This document shows positions 16,186 through 26,867 of a stretch of DNA of 64,000 nucleotides, piece by piece. The position numbers were made by a program, and so were the translations under genes. The first letter of the stretch is position 1, and the number at the start of each line of letters is the position of its first letter. The DNA lies in assembly GCA_004293815.1 (NCBI GenBank), contig RDZD01000022.1:21107-85106 (forward strand). Reading direction: 5' to 3'. Under the pieces are notes generated by a model. That model was not told the origin of the DNA, did not search any database, and saw only the letters and a list, made by a program, of their open reading frames with translations. The DNA is from Cytophagales bacterium. GTDB taxonomy: Bacteria; Bacteroidota; Bacteroidia; Cytophagales; Bernardetiaceae.

Positions 16186-17109
16186 ATGTCTTTGGGACGA
16201 GTTCTGATTTGTGGTGGTAGAGGCTTAGTAGGCTTGGCTTTGGGGCGAAGACTCAAGGCGGAAGGATATGAAGTGGTATTTTTGAGTCGCGAGAATGGTT
16301 TTTATGAGGGTTTCCGCTGTTATGAATGGAATCCTAAACAGCAAAAACTGGATTTAGCAGCTTTGGAAGGCTGTCAAGTAATCATCAATTTAGCTGGCGC
16401 AAATGTGGGTGAAAAGCGTTGGAATGAAGCTTACAAAAAAGAAATTTTGGAGAGCCGCACACTTTCTACACGCCTGCTCTATCAAACACTCAAAAAGCAA
16501 CCTGGGCAGGTACATACATTTATCAATGCCTCTGCTGTAGGCTACTACGGATCGGATACAGGCAATCAAACCGTTACAGAATCTTCTCCACAAGGCAGCG
16601 ATTTTTTGGCGCGTGTGGTAGGAAGCTGGGAGCGCGAAGCTGCTCCTGTGCTTTCACTTGGCATAAGACTTGTGATTCTACGCATAGGTATTGTGCTTTC
16701 TGCCAAAGGTGGCGCATATATCTCTATACGTAAGCCTGTCAGTATGGGGGTTGGGGCTGAGCTAGGGCGTGGGTTACAGTGGTTTCCATGGATACATAAC
16801 GACGATTTGTGCAACATTTTTCTGTTTGCTGTGCAGCAAAAATCCATAGAGGGCATCTACAACGCCGTTGCTCCCATCTGTATTACCAACCGAATGTTTA
16901 CAAGATTGGTGGCTGAACAACTCAAAAAACCATTTTTTATGCCTGCTGTACCTGCTTTTGTACTCAAGCTGATGCTGGGGGAGTTTGCGGAGTCTGTTTT
17001 GGGCGGTCAATACGTGAGTGCAGATAAACTGCTCAAAGCTGGTTATAAGTTCAAATACGAACAAGCTGTTCATGCGGTGGGTGCTCTTGAGAAAACTAGC
17101 TTGGTGTAA
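16186..17109 (+). CDS. TIGR01777-family NAD(P)-dependent epimerase
   Basis: 307 residues of the SDR-extended YfcH/SulA-like family. The N-terminal Rossmann motif is ICGGRGLVGLALGRRL; the middle has VIINLAGANVGEKRW and FINASAVGYYG, where the YYG tyrosine is expected at the active site. The C-terminal DUF1731-like tail starts near PAFVLKLMLGE. The substrate is unknown across the family. ATG at 16186 begins immediately before the first strand. Stands alone; the next gene has its own promoter. Confidence 0.88.
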   Translation: MSLGRVLICGGRGLVGLALGRRLKAEGYEVVFLSRENGFYEGFRCYEWNPKQQKLDLAALEGCQVIINLAGANVGEKRWNEAYKKEILESRTLSTRLLYQTLKKQPGQVHTFINASAVGYYGSDTGNQTVTESSPQGSDFLARVVGSWEREAAPVLSLGIRLVILRIGIVLSAKGGAYISIRKPVSMGVGAELGRGLQWFPWIHNDDLCNIFLFAVQQKSIEGIYNAVAPICITNRMFTRLVAEQLKKPFFMPAVPAFVLKLMLGEFAESVLGGQYVSADKLLKAGYKFKYEQAVHAVGALEKTSLV

Positions 17110-17159
17110 TGCTTAATACCTATTGGCTATCTTTTTCTGTCCTCAAATAGCAAGCTTTA

Positions 17160-17190
17160 TTGGTAAGCAGGCTATTTTTTGCTATTTTTG
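17160..17190 (+). promoter_or_regulatory. Bacteroidota-type promoter
   Basis: TTG at 17160-17162, 20 bases, TATTTTTG at 17183-17190. Expected start near 17196, giving a leader of about 20 bases to the ATG at 17217. The TTG at 17160 is in frame with the gene but is the -33 box, not a start codon. Confidence 0.75.
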
Positions 17191-17216
17191 TGCTTCTAAA
17201 AAGACAAGTCAGATAT

Positions 17217-18803
17217 ATGGATGCAGTAGCGCACCCCGAGCCAGAAAAAATACAAACGTCAAAAGGAGCAAGACATTCTCAGATACTCAAAATAGCTCTT
17301 TTTGCCACAGGTTTAGCAGGTATTGTAGCGGAGTATATTTTGTCCACTTTGGCCACCTATTTTTTGGGTGATTCGGTCTTTCAATGGACTATGGTCTTAT
17401 CCTTGATGCTTTTTGCTATGGGCTTAGGCAGCCGAGTGAGCAAGCACATGGACACAAATTTACTTGAAAAATTTATACTTGCTGAGTTCGCGCTTTCTAT
17501 TCTTACGTCTTTTAGTGCTTCGCTCACTTATGTGGCGGCCTCCTACACCGACTACCTTTTTATCTTGATTTACAGCACGAGTATAGGCATTGGCCTACTG
17601 ATAGGTATGGAAATTCCCCTAGTCATGCGAATCAACAATTCCTATGAAACGCTCAAGGTAAATATATCGAGTGTCATGGAAAAAGACTATTACGGTAGTT
17701 TGATTGGTGGCTTATTTTTTGCCTTTGTGGGCGTACCTTATTTGGGACTTACTTACACGCCTTTTGTGCTTGGCATTGTCAATTTTTTGGTAGCAGTCGT
17801 GCTGCTTTACCAGCTCCGCGAGCTAGTGAGTAGAACATGGATCAAACCAATTGTAGGATTGGCTGTATTTATCATGTTACTGCTAGGTAGCGGTGTTTTT
17901 ATGGCCAAAGAAATTATTCTTTATGGGGAACAAAAACGCTATACCGACAAAGTGATATACGAAAAGCTCACGCGTTATCAGCAAATAGTTATCACAGAGT
18001 GGAAAAATAAACACTGGCTCTACCTCAATAACCATCAACAACTCAGCACAGTAGACGAATGGCTTTATCACGAACCGCTCGTACACCCTGTGATGGGTCT
18101 CAGTAAAACTCCTTTTGATGTACTTGTGCTGGGTGGCGGTGATGGCTGTGCTGTACGTGAGGTACTCAAGTATCCGCAAGTACGCACCATTACGCTCGTA
18201 GACTTGGATCCTGAAATGACAAAACTAGGTTTAGAGCACCCCGTTATGCGTGCGGCTAATAAAGACGCTTTGCATAACCCGAAAGTAAAAATCTTGAACC
18301 AAGATGCTTATACTTTTTTAACTAAATCGCTGGATTATTTTGATGTTATGATTATAGATTTTCCAGACCCTCAAAACGCAGATTTGAGCCGACTTTATTC
18401 TCTGGAATTTTTTAAACTATGTCAGAAACAGCTACGCCCACAGGGTGTGCTCATTACGCAGTCGGGCAGCCCCTACTACGCGCCAGATGCTTTTAAGTGC
18501 ATAGAAAGAACCATCGCTTCAGCGGGCTTCAACACCATACCTATTCACAATCAGGTGCTAACTATGGGCGAATGGGGCTGGATTATTGGAGCAAAAGGTA
18601 TTGCCAAAGAGCAACTCAAGCCGATACTCCAACAAATGACTTTTAAAGATATTCCCACACGTTGGCTCAACCACGATGCCATGCAGCTCATTACTTCTTT
18701 TGGCAAAGACCTTGCACCACACAACGACAGCATACTGGTCAATACCATACATAACCCTATTTTACACACCTACTATAACAAAGGCAATTGGGCTTTGTGG
18801 TAA
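17217..18803 (+). CDS. Membrane-anchored spermidine-synthase-like protein
   Basis: 528 residues. The N-terminal half has about seven transmembrane helices (from about 30 to 240). The C-terminal half (about 250-505) is a spermidine-synthase-type methyltransferase fold. It contains GGGDGCAVREVLKY (306-319), the LVDLDPEM acidic motif and a catalytic-aspartate-like FPDP segment in place of the usual DSTDP. Ser/Thr in that loop are replaced by Phe-Pro, so the substrate may differ from putrescine. Membrane-fused forms exist in several phyla and their reaction is mostly untested. The ATG at 17217 was chosen from the promoter position. Confidence 0.85.
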   Translation: MDAVAHPEPEKIQTSKGARHSQILKIALFATGLAGIVAEYILSTLATYFLGDSVFQWTMVLSLMLFAMGLGSRVSKHMDTNLLEKFILAEFALSILTSFSASLTYVAASYTDYLFILIYSTSIGIGLLIGMEIPLVMRINNSYETLKVNISSVMEKDYYGSLIGGLFFAFVGVPYLGLTYTPFVLGIVNFLVAVVLLYQLRELVSRTWIKPIVGLAVFIMLLLGSGVFMAKEIILYGEQKRYTDKVIYEKLTRYQQIVITEWKNKHWLYLNNHQQLSTVDEWLYHEPLVHPVMGLSKTPFDVLVLGGGDGCAVREVLKYPQVRTITLVDLDPEMTKLGLEHPVMRAANKDALHNPKVKILNQDAYTFLTKSLDYFDVMIIDFPDPQNADLSRLYSLEFFKLCQKQLRPQGVLITQSGSPYYAPDAFKCIERTIASAGFNTIPIHNQVLTMGEWGWIIGAKGIAKEQLKPILQQMTFKDIPTRWLNHDAMQLITSFGKDLAPHNDSILVNTIHNPILHTYYNKGNWALW

Positions 18804-18913
18804 GCTAGCTATTCCAAATTTTTTCAACGCTTAAAATACGATTATAGCTACAAAAGGTGAGAAAGTCCTTTGCAAAGATTCATGGCTCAATGTAACAACT
18901 AAGCATTTTTACA

Positions 18914-19420
18914 ATGTATCTAAAAATTGAAACACCTAGGCTACAGATAAGACCTATAGATATTTCTGATGCCGATTTTATGCTTGAATTGCTCAACTCA
19001 GAGGGCTGGCTAAAATTCATTGGCAACCGGAACATCAAGCGAAAGGTTGAGGCAGAGGAGTATATTCAAAATATATTAGACAAACCAAGCTCCTACTGCC
19101 ATATTTTTGAACTAAAGTCCATTCCAAAGGCAATTGGTATCATCACGTTTCTTCAGCGGGACACACAACAATATCCTGATTTAGGCTTTGCAATGCTTCC
19201 TGAATATGAAGGCAAAGGATATGCCCTAGAGGCCAACAAAGCGTACCTTTCAGAAATTATAAAATCGCAGTTGTATAGCAAGATAATTGCTATTGCAATC
19301 AAAGAAAATAGTCAGTCTATCAAGCTGATAGAAAAACTAGGAATGCGTTATGAAACCGATTGTCAGGAAAGTGATACAGTAAAACTAGCTCTCTACGGTC
19401 TATCAGCAAAAGCCGAATAG
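18914..19420 (+). CDS. GNAT-family N-acetyltransferase (RimJ/RimL-like)
   Basis: 168 residues with the opening LKIETPRLQIRPIDISDADFML typical of the RimJ/RimL-type GNAT group. The acetyl-CoA-binding strand-loop reads GFAMLPEYEGKGYALEANKAYL (R/Q-x-x-G-x-G/A variant), and the tail is SIKLIEKLGMRYE. The target, protein N-terminus or small amine, is unknown. It ends nine bases before the convergent EI24 gene. Confidence 0.88.
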   Translation: MYLKIETPRLQIRPIDISDADFMLELLNSEGWLKFIGNRNIKRKVEAEEYIQNILDKPSSYCHIFELKSIPKAIGIITFLQRDTQQYPDLGFAMLPEYEGKGYALEANKAYLSEIIKSQLYSKIIAIAIKENSQSIKLIEKLGMRYETDCQESDTVKLALYGLSAKAE

Positions 19421-19429
19421 TTTCTTGTT

Positions 19430-20194
19430 TTAAGTTCTATTGGCCTTCATCTCAAGCCCTTTGCCGTATTCCTCTAAAGCCAATGAGGAAGCTACCACTG
19501 CTAAGCAAGGTGCAAGTATAAAACCAATAAAAGGCAGTAAGCAGAGAAGTATAAAGCCACTTCCAATACCCAATTGTGCATATTTTTGCTGCCAAGCCCA
19601 TTGCCGTACTGCCACACCTGATACGCCTTTTACCTCAAGCGTGTAGTCAAAAAATCCCAGACCTAGAAAATAACTTTGCACTAGCAATACCATAAGCGTG
19701 GTAATGGGGCTTATAAATGGCCAAAACAAACCTATCATAAAAAGTAAAAAAGACAGCAGCAGCTCAAGAGGCGTATAGCGAAGCGTCATCGAAAAGCCGC
19801 GTTTCAAGTTATGCCAAGTAGTTCGGATAGAAAACTCTGCTTCAAAATACTCTGGTTGCCTAGCCTTTAGAACTTTTTCGGCGAGCGTGCCAAAAGTGGG
19901 TGCAAGCATGATGAGCATAATATTTTTGTATAGCATCAACATGATCACCATACCAGCCAGTGCGCTCACAAGTCTGATCCAAAAAACCGAAATATCAAGA
20001 CGCTGAGCTATGTAATCACCAAAAATAGGAGACCATTTGTAGGCTGCAAAACCCACAAAAGCCAAAAGACTTACAAAAAGCAATAGATTGAGCAGAACAG
20101 GCACAACAAAGCTCCCCCAGAGGCGATGTTTGGTTGTGAAGGAAATAGCCTTAGCGTAGTAGGCCCAGGCAGCAAAAATATCTATCCATCTCAT
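19430..20194 (-). CDS. EI24-domain (CysZ-like) inner-membrane protein
   Basis: 254 residues with four to six hydrophobic segments and the EI24 pattern: RGFSMTLRYTPLELLLSFLLF, then PFISPITTLMVLLVQSYFLGLGFFDY near 175-200 and a final hydrophobic hairpin. E. coli CysZ of this family carries sulphate, but no cys genes are near, so transport of sulphate is not claimed. The ATG at 20194 follows from the promoter at 20216-20245; a longer frame would run through that promoter. Confidence 0.8.
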   Translation of the reverse strand: MRWIDIFAAWAYYAKAISFTTKHRLWGSFVVPVLLNLLLFVSLLAFVGFAAYKWSPIFGDYIAQRLDISVFWIRLVSALAGMVIMLMLYKNIMLIMLAPTFGTLAEKVLKARQPEYFEAEFSIRTTWHNLKRGFSMTLRYTPLELLLSFLLFMIGLFWPFISPITTLMVLLVQSYFLGLGFFDYTLEVKGVSGVAVRQWAWQQKYAQLGIGSGFILLCLLPFIGFILAPCLAVVASSLALEEYGKGLEMKANRT

Positions 20195-20215
20195 AAGTTT
20201 TAGCTTGGTTATGAG

Positions 20216-20245
20216 CAAAAATAGACAAGAAACTATATATATCAA
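20216..20245 (-). promoter_or_regulatory. Promoter of the EI24 gene
   Basis: Read leftward: TTG (20245-20243), 19 bases, TATTTTTG (20223-20216). Leader of only about 15 bases. Confidence 0.7.
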
Positions 20246-20421
20246 TTTTAAAGTGCTCTTTTTTGCGCTATTGACTCATAAAATTATAAACAGAGCCGCA
20301 GCCAGCTATCATAAAACAGCTACTAGGCTAAAAAAATAATTTTTTTTAAAAAAGTGTGCTTAAAAAAAGCCCTGTTACAACAAGTTTGAATGCGGCATAT
20401 CTTGGTTCAGTGAGAACTTAC

Positions 20422-21767
<1,346 letters not shown>

Positions 21768-21806
21768 GAAAAAAATGTACAAAATCTAGTCAAATTGAAA
21801 TCACCC

Positions 21807-21848
21807 AAAAAAGAGAGGCTGCTTTGCGAAAAGCAGCCTCTCTTTTTT
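21807..21848. terminator. Bidirectional terminator between eno and desaturase gene
   Basis: 19-bp perfect stem with a four-base loop (GCGA) and A/T-rich ends on both sides, placed between two convergent genes. Confidence 0.9.
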
Positions 21849-21870
21849 AAGAATTACCTCATGTTACTTA

Positions 21871-22812
21871 TTAAGCTTTCAGAACAGATTCGCTCTTGTG
21901 GTCGTCTTGCTTCTGTTTGGCGGATTTATTTTTGGGTGTAGCTCGCATCTCGTCGTCAGGATATTTTACGTGATGAGGTACAGGGTGTAAGTCCCATATC
22001 AAGCCAAGCCAAGAAAAAGTCTTTAAAACGTAGTAAGTAATATCTATCTCCCACCAAAAGAAGCCATTTCTTGTGGCACTTGGATAATAGTGGTGGTTAT
22101 TGTGCCAGCCTTCGCCAAGTGTAATGAGAGCCAAAATAAGGCTATTTCTAGACTCATCACCTGTTTTGTAGCGCGCCTTGCCTATATAGTGCATGAGTGA
22201 GTTAATCAAGAAAGTGCCGTTATAGAGAATTACAGTGCTCAAGAAAAAGCCTATAAATAACGTAGAAAGGCCATGTGAAAACATATCCTGTATGCCATTG
22301 CCATTCACGATGCCACCAAGCATAGTGACAAGTATGGCCATAACCAAAGCTGGAACAAAGTGATACTTATTGAGCCAGACAAGTTCTTTGAAGCGCGCAA
22401 AGTCTTGTATAAGTCCAATGCGAGTCTCTTTGTAGTCAGGGCCAGCTATCCAGCCAATGTGAGAGTACCAAAAGCCGTAAAGCTTCATAGAGTGCGGATC
22501 TTCGGGTGTATCGCTGTGGCGATGGTGTTCGCGGTGATGAGCAGCCCACCATAGAACCCCTTTCTGAGCAGAGGTTTGCGCCATAAACGCTAAAAAGAAC
22601 TGAAACCAGCGTGAAGTTTTGTAGGTTCTGTGCGAGAAATACCGATGGTATGAACCCGTAACAAAAAACATTCTGATAAAATACAAAGCCGCACAGACTG
22701 TCCAGTCAAACCAAGTAACTTTTGTCCAAAAAGCAGCAACTGGCACTAAGTGCACAGCTAAAAAGACAAGCTCTTGCGTAAATTTGGGCTTATTTCTAAT
22801 TTGTTTATCCAT
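21871..22812 (-). CDS. Acyl-CoA/acyl-lipid desaturase (delta-9 type)
   Basis: Membrane di-iron enzyme that introduces a double bond into fatty acyl chains. 313 residues with four main hydrophobic segments and all three histidine boxes: HRYFSH (56-61), HREHH (93-97) and HNNHH (237-241), plus GEGWHNNHH context and an extra HHRHSDTPEDPHS stretch. The lysine-rich C-terminal tail (about 290-313) is variable in the family. Regiospecificity (delta-9) is inferred from overall likeness to stearoyl-CoA desaturases. Confidence 0.93.
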   Translation of the reverse strand: MDKQIRNKPKFTQELVFLAVHLVPVAAFWTKVTWFDWTVCAALYFIRMFFVTGSYHRYFSHRTYKTSRWFQFFLAFMAQTSAQKGVLWWAAHHREHHRHSDTPEDPHSMKLYGFWYSHIGWIAGPDYKETRIGLIQDFARFKELVWLNKYHFVPALVMAILVTMLGGIVNGNGIQDMFSHGLSTLFIGFFLSTVILYNGTFLINSLMHYIGKARYKTGDESRNSLILALITLGEGWHNNHHYYPSATRNGFFWWEIDITYYVLKTFSWLGLIWDLHPVPHHVKYPDDEMRATPKNKSAKQKQDDHKSESVLKA

Positions 22813-22924
22813 TGAGGAATTGTGAGTAGTTAAAGAGTAAATAAATTTTAAAAAAATCTAAGAACATAAATGGTTTTAAAAGACACAAGTCACTTCTCAA
22901 ATTCAAGCCCTGTGCGTAAAAGCC

Positions 22925-23674
22925 TTAAAAATCTACACCATTGGTGCGCAGAGGGCTAGCCCCTGAAAGATTTTCTACAGACTCGCTCTCTACAATAATT
23001 TCTACAGCCGGAGTAGTCAAGCTGTTTGTTTTGAGCATAATTTTCTCGGTAATTTTGCCCACTTTACTAGGCGTATAGGCTATTTCAAGTATGCCTTGAC
23101 CGTTTGGTGTAATCGGATTGATGTAGCCTACGCGCTTAACGCAGTTGCAAGGCGAACTAACTTCTGTCAGCATCAAATCCATTTTACCTAGATTTTTATA
23201 CGGTATTTTAAAGGTCATCTCCTTCCCTTTTTGCACTTTGCCAAGCTTAAAAACGGTTTTGTCTAAAACAATTTTGGCATCCTTACTTGGATCTCTTACC
23301 ACGTTACCTTTGATATTGAGTCGTTTGGAAGGCTCAGAAGCATTGGAGGTAACGGTTATTGTTTTAAAAAAATTACCAGGACGGCCTCTGCTATCAAATC
23401 TGGCCTTAATAACACCTTTTTGGTTAGGTAGAATGGCTTCACGTGTCCAGTCGGGAGTAGTGCAGCCGCAAGAAGCTTGCACTGTTTTAATCAAAATAGG
23501 CTCTGTGCCCGTGTTAGTAAACTCAAACTGATGTTCACTAATAGCACCTTCTTCTATGGTACCAAAGTCATGGGTTTCTTCGGTAAACTTCAAAACACCC
23601 TGTCCCAAAGCTGCTTGGGTAAAAGCAAGCAAAGCAAAAAACGACAAAAGTAAACTGTATTTGAACTTTTTCAT
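22925..23674 (-). CDS. Secreted DUF1573 protein
   Basis: 249 residues from ATG 23674 (an ATG at 23695 would add seven). The signal peptide ends near AALGQG. Two ASPM/SPD-2/Hydin-like Ig domains follow: the first contains EETHDFGTIEEGAISEH and the CGCTTPDW motif, the second KTVFKLGKVQKGKEM and CNCVKR. DUF1573 proteins are abundant in Bacteroidota and lack a defined role; the paired C-x-C motifs near the domain edges suggest disulphide or metal binding. It follows the lipoprotein gene at 23775 by about 100 bases on the same strand. Confidence 0.88.
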   Translation of the reverse strand: MKKFKYSLLLSFFALLAFTQAALGQGVLKFTEETHDFGTIEEGAISEHQFEFTNTGTEPILIKTVQASCGCTTPDWTREAILPNQKGVIKARFDSRGRPGNFFKTITVTSNASEPSKRLNIKGNVVRDPSKDAKIVLDKTVFKLGKVQKGKEMTFKIPYKNLGKMDLMLTEVSSPCNCVKRVGYINPITPNGQGILEIAYTPSKVGKITEKIMLKTNSLTTPAVEIIVESESVENLSGASPLRTNGVDF

Positions 23675-23774
23675 AGCAAGTTGTTTATTAAACATACTCT
23701 TATTTTAACTGAAATGTTTTTGTTAATTCGTAACGAAAAGTCAAGCCCGTAAACTGTGAAGTAAATGCAAATGT

Positions 23775-24473
23775 TTATTTAAACTTTACAAAAAACTTCA
23801 AATCTTCCACATTTTTTTTCATGTCAAAAAGCTGGTATTCGTATACAACTTCTGTAGGGGAGGTCATCTTAACTTTATTCTTGGCATATTTTTTTATTTT
23901 ACCACCTGTTCTGATGATACACTTGTATTGAACTTTGCTCAAGATTTGTTCCATCTCGGCTCCGCCACCCATGCCTACATTTTCATCGCGGTTGCCAAAG
24001 ACTTTATCAACAAAATACTGTTCATGCCACTTTCTTGCAAATGTGCCTTTGCTGAAGCTATAAATGCCAGGAGGCATATCGCCTGTGGTAGAGTCTTTGC
24101 TGATTAAAGAGAGAGCCTTATTGAGTGCTTCAATATTGGCAAAATCAAACTGTCCACCAAAAATATAGTTGTCTTTGTCATTAATTTCTACAGCATTAGA
24201 AATGCCTTTAATCTCATTCACAGATTCAAATTTAACACCGTTTACGTTTCCTAGCTGACTAGTAGGATCCTCTTGCTTGGCAGAATCTGGCAGGCTTTCT
24301 TGCATGCCCTTCATCATAGCACCAATTTGGCTCATGTCAAGCACAAATTTGTAAGAGCCAGAACCATCGCTTTTGATGTCAAATTCTTCTCTTACCTCAA
24401 AGCAGGAGGTTAAAAAAACCGCTGTAAAAAGCAAAAGAGCTACACTAAATAAAGAGCGAAAAGTAGATTTCAT
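23775..24473 (-). CDS. Lipoprotein of unknown function
   Basis: 232 residues with a clear lipobox (FLTSC, lipid cysteine about 24). The mature part starts EVREEFDIKSDGSGSYKFVLDMS, a pattern seen in Bacteroidota lipoproteins with a single alpha/beta domain. A Gly/Met-rich stretch lies near residue 160 (VGMGGGAEMEQ), and the C-terminus is a series of beta strands (TEVVYEYQLFDMKKNVEDLKFFVKF). No enzyme motif is visible. Confidence 0.75.
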   Translation of the reverse strand: MKSTFRSLFSVALLLFTAVFLTSCFEVREEFDIKSDGSGSYKFVLDMSQIGAMMKGMQESLPDSAKQEDPTSQLGNVNGVKFESVNEIKGISNAVEINDKDNYIFGGQFDFANIEALNKALSLISKDSTTGDMPPGIYSFSKGTFARKWHEQYFVDKVFGNRDENVGMGGGAEMEQILSKVQYKCIIRTGGKIKKYAKNKVKMTSPTEVVYEYQLFDMKKNVEDLKFFVKFK

Positions 24474-24935
24474 GTTAGTAAGTATGGCTCATTTTGCTGA
24501 CCAAAACCAACTAGGAGCCTCTTTTTTGAGTTTTTGAATAACAAAACAGTCGAAAATACACGTAAAGGTAACTAAAATTTTATTCTTAACATGAAAAGCT
24601 ACAGCTTTTTTTGGTTTCTAGTATAAAATAACCATTATTGTTGCCGAAAGCTAACTCTCATGTGTGACATCAGACAAGACAACAGCTGTTTATCTCTATC
24701 AATCGTTTTGACTAGAGTAAAGATGACTTGAGTGCTTGTTTCAATATTCATTTGTCGTGCCTTTTGACATCTTGACAAGATACTGAGGTTATTTTTTCTA
24801 AAAAAAATGCAGATTAGTTTGCTGTTTACAAAACTCTGCTTAATTTTAAATCAAAAAATGTAGTTTGTTGCAAACTAGTATTTTAAATTCAAACAATTGT
24901 TTATCGTAACATTCTCTTAATCTAATATTTAAGCA
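24474..24935. other. Intergenic region between divergent lipoprotein gene and gdhA
   Basis: 462 AT-rich bases. Two TAGTTTG heptamers (one base short of the -7 consensus) lie near 24815 and 24861 facing gdhA, but no complete promoter was found in either direction. No frame, repeat or RNA gene is convincing. The length suggests regulation of gdhA, without a recognisable operator. Confidence 0.35.
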
Positions 24936-26300
24936 ATGGTAAAATCGCTAAGCGGCAAGGCTCTAACTTATTATAACGAGTTCATGGAGCAGATTCGTCG
25001 CAAAAATCCAAACGAACCCGAATTTCTTCAGGCTGTAGAAGAAGTAGCTCAAACAGTAAGTCCTTACATCATTGAGAACCCTCACTACCAAAAAGCCAAA
25101 ATTTTAGAGCGTATTGCCGAGCCTGAACGTATTATTTCGTTTAGAGTGCCTTGGATAGACGATAAGGGGGAGTTTCAAATCAATAGAGGTTATCGTATTC
25201 AAATGAACAGTGCTATCGGCCCTTATAAAGGCGGTTTGCGCTTTCACCCTTCGGTAACTCAAAGTGTCCTCAAGTTTTTGGCTTTTGAGCAAGTGTTCAA
25301 AAACAGCCTTACCACTTTGCCTATGGGCGGTGGCAAAGGCGGAGCTGACTTTGATCCTAAAGGCAAATCTGACAATGAAGTGATGCGCTTCTGTCAAAGC
25401 TTTATGAGTGAGCTTTTTAGGCATATTAATTCTGATAACGACGTACCTGCTGGGGATATTGGTGTGGGTGGACGCGAAGTAGGCTACATGTTTGGCCAGT
25501 ACAAACGCTTGAAGAATGAGTTCACAGGCGTCCTCACAGGCAAGGGCTTAGATTTTGGCGGTAGCTTGATTCGTCCTGAAGCCACTGGCTACGGCAATGT
25601 GTATTTCTCTGTAGAAGCTCTTAATGCTCACAAAATGGACATCAAAGGCCAAGTCTGTGTCGTGTCTGGTTCTGGTAATGTAGCGCAATACACTGTAGAA
25701 AAACTTATAGAGTTGGGCGCAAAACCTGTCACACTTTCTGATTCAGGTGGCTTTATCTATGACCCAGAAGGCTTTGATTCCGATAAGCTGGCTTTCGTTA
25801 TGGATCTCAAAAATGTGAAGCGTGGACGTATTAGTGAATATGCTAAGAAGTATAAAAAAGCAAAATACACCGAAGGTAAAACTCCTTGGGGCGTAAAATG
25901 CGATTTGGCCTATCCTTCTGCCACACAGAACGAACTGCACGGCGACGACGCTAAAGAGCTGATCAAAAACGGTTGTAAAGGTGTTTTTGAAGGCGCAAAC
26001 ATGCCAAGTACACCCGATGCTATTGAAGCTTTTATCAAAGCTAAAATCATTTTTGCACCTGGAAAAGCTTCCAATGCTGGCGGTGTGGCTACTTCTGGCC
26101 TTGAAATGTCGCAGAACTCTCTGCGTTTGTCTTGGTCGCGTGAAGAAGTTGATCAACGTTTGCAGAATATCATGCGTAGTATACACACTTCATGCGTGAA
26201 GTACGGCACAGAAAAAGGCTTTGTAAACTACGTACGTGGCGCAAACATCGCTGGTTTTGTAAAAGTAGCTAATGCGATGTTGGGACAGGGTTTAGTGTAA
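24936..26300 (+). CDS. gdhA: NADP-type glutamate dehydrogenase
   Basis: Interconverts 2-oxoglutarate plus ammonia and glutamate. 454 residues of the hexameric small GDH class. Substrate-binding K98 is in GPYKGGLRFHP and catalytic K134 in PMGGGKGGADFDPKGKS. VPAGDIGVGGREVGYM follows, and the Rossmann fold begins VCVVSGSGNVAQY near 237. A GSGNVA motif without an acidic residue directly after it fits NADPH better than NADH, but cofactor use needs testing. Followed by an unusually strong terminator. Confidence 0.95.
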   Translation: MVKSLSGKALTYYNEFMEQIRRKNPNEPEFLQAVEEVAQTVSPYIIENPHYQKAKILERIAEPERIISFRVPWIDDKGEFQINRGYRIQMNSAIGPYKGGLRFHPSVTQSVLKFLAFEQVFKNSLTTLPMGGGKGGADFDPKGKSDNEVMRFCQSFMSELFRHINSDNDVPAGDIGVGGREVGYMFGQYKRLKNEFTGVLTGKGLDFGGSLIRPEATGYGNVYFSVEALNAHKMDIKGQVCVVSGSGNVAQYTVEKLIELGAKPVTLSDSGGFIYDPEGFDSDKLAFVMDLKNVKRGRISEYAKKYKKAKYTEGKTPWGVKCDLAYPSATQNELHGDDAKELIKNGCKGVFEGANMPSTPDAIEAFIKAKIIFAPGKASNAGGVATSGLEMSQNSLRLSWSREEVDQRLQNIMRSIHTSCVKYGTEKGFVNYVRGANIAGFVKVANAMLGQGLV

Positions 26301-26370
26301 TCTGCTTTTCTGTAAGTCTTTGCATAAGAAAAATAAACTCAAACTCATCCACATATTTTTTGAAAACTTA

Positions 26371-26418
26371 ACATCGACAAAAGAGCCTGCAAAATGCAGG
26401 CTCTTTTGTCGATGTTTT
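26371..26418. terminator. Strong terminator after gdhA
   Basis: 21-bp perfect stem (26371-26391 with 26395-26415), loop AAA, then TTT. It lies between gdhA and a convergent small gene and can serve both strands. Confidence 0.92.
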
Positions 26419-26474
26419 CTGTGTTCTATTTTTTCTAATTTCAAAAAGTACTACTTTATCTTTGATTTTGGCAG

Positions 26475-26867
26475 TTATTCGGCATCAGCAGCCGCATTTT
26501 CTTCTACCATGCTCACGATGGCTTTTGCAATCAGTTCTTCTTCAAGGTGCGTGTTAGCATCAGCCAAAGCATTTCTTTCAGAAGTTTCTACTATGCTGAA
26601 AGCAGCTTTTTTCATAAAGCTAGAAGGCTCGTACATTTCTAATACGGCGTTTTGCTCCATGTCGCTTGTAAGGTCTTTCGCCATTTGCGCCAATGCCAGC
26701 TCTTGACTTTCTGCAAGGCATTCCGCGCTCTTCGCGTTGTTTTCTACCAAGCTCACCATGTTGAAAGTTTTTGAAACTTCGCCTTGGCGGTCGGTAGCAA
26801 AGCTGCTACTTACGACAAAAATACCTAAAATAGCAGAAAAGATGAGAGTTTTAACAGTTGGTTTCAT
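26475..26867 (-). CDS. Small exported repeat protein
   Basis: 130 residues from ATG 26867, which opens a signal peptide cut near SSSFA. The 30 residues upstream in frame look untranslated. The mature part of about 105 residues is acidic, Ala/Glu-rich and helical, and repeats a pattern: VSLVENNAKSAE, FSIVETSERNALAD and VSMVEENAAADAE (near 47, 86 and 117). No family is recognised. The short alternating I/L-V-E and N-A motifs suggest a helical repeat or coiled assembly in the periplasm. Codon use and setting look native. Confidence 0.6.
   Translation of the reverse strand: MKPTVKTLIFSAILGIFVVSSSFATDRQGEVSKTFNMVSLVENNAKSAECLAESQELALAQMAKDLTSDMEQNAVLEMYEPSSFMKKAAFSIVETSERNALADANTHLEEELIAKAIVSMVEENAAADAE

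Noticed and set aside
17145..17177. AAATAGC/GCTATTT hairpin after the epimerase gene
   Set aside because: Only seven weak pairs with a long loop; it overlaps the -33 box of the next promoter, so a terminator role was not claimed.
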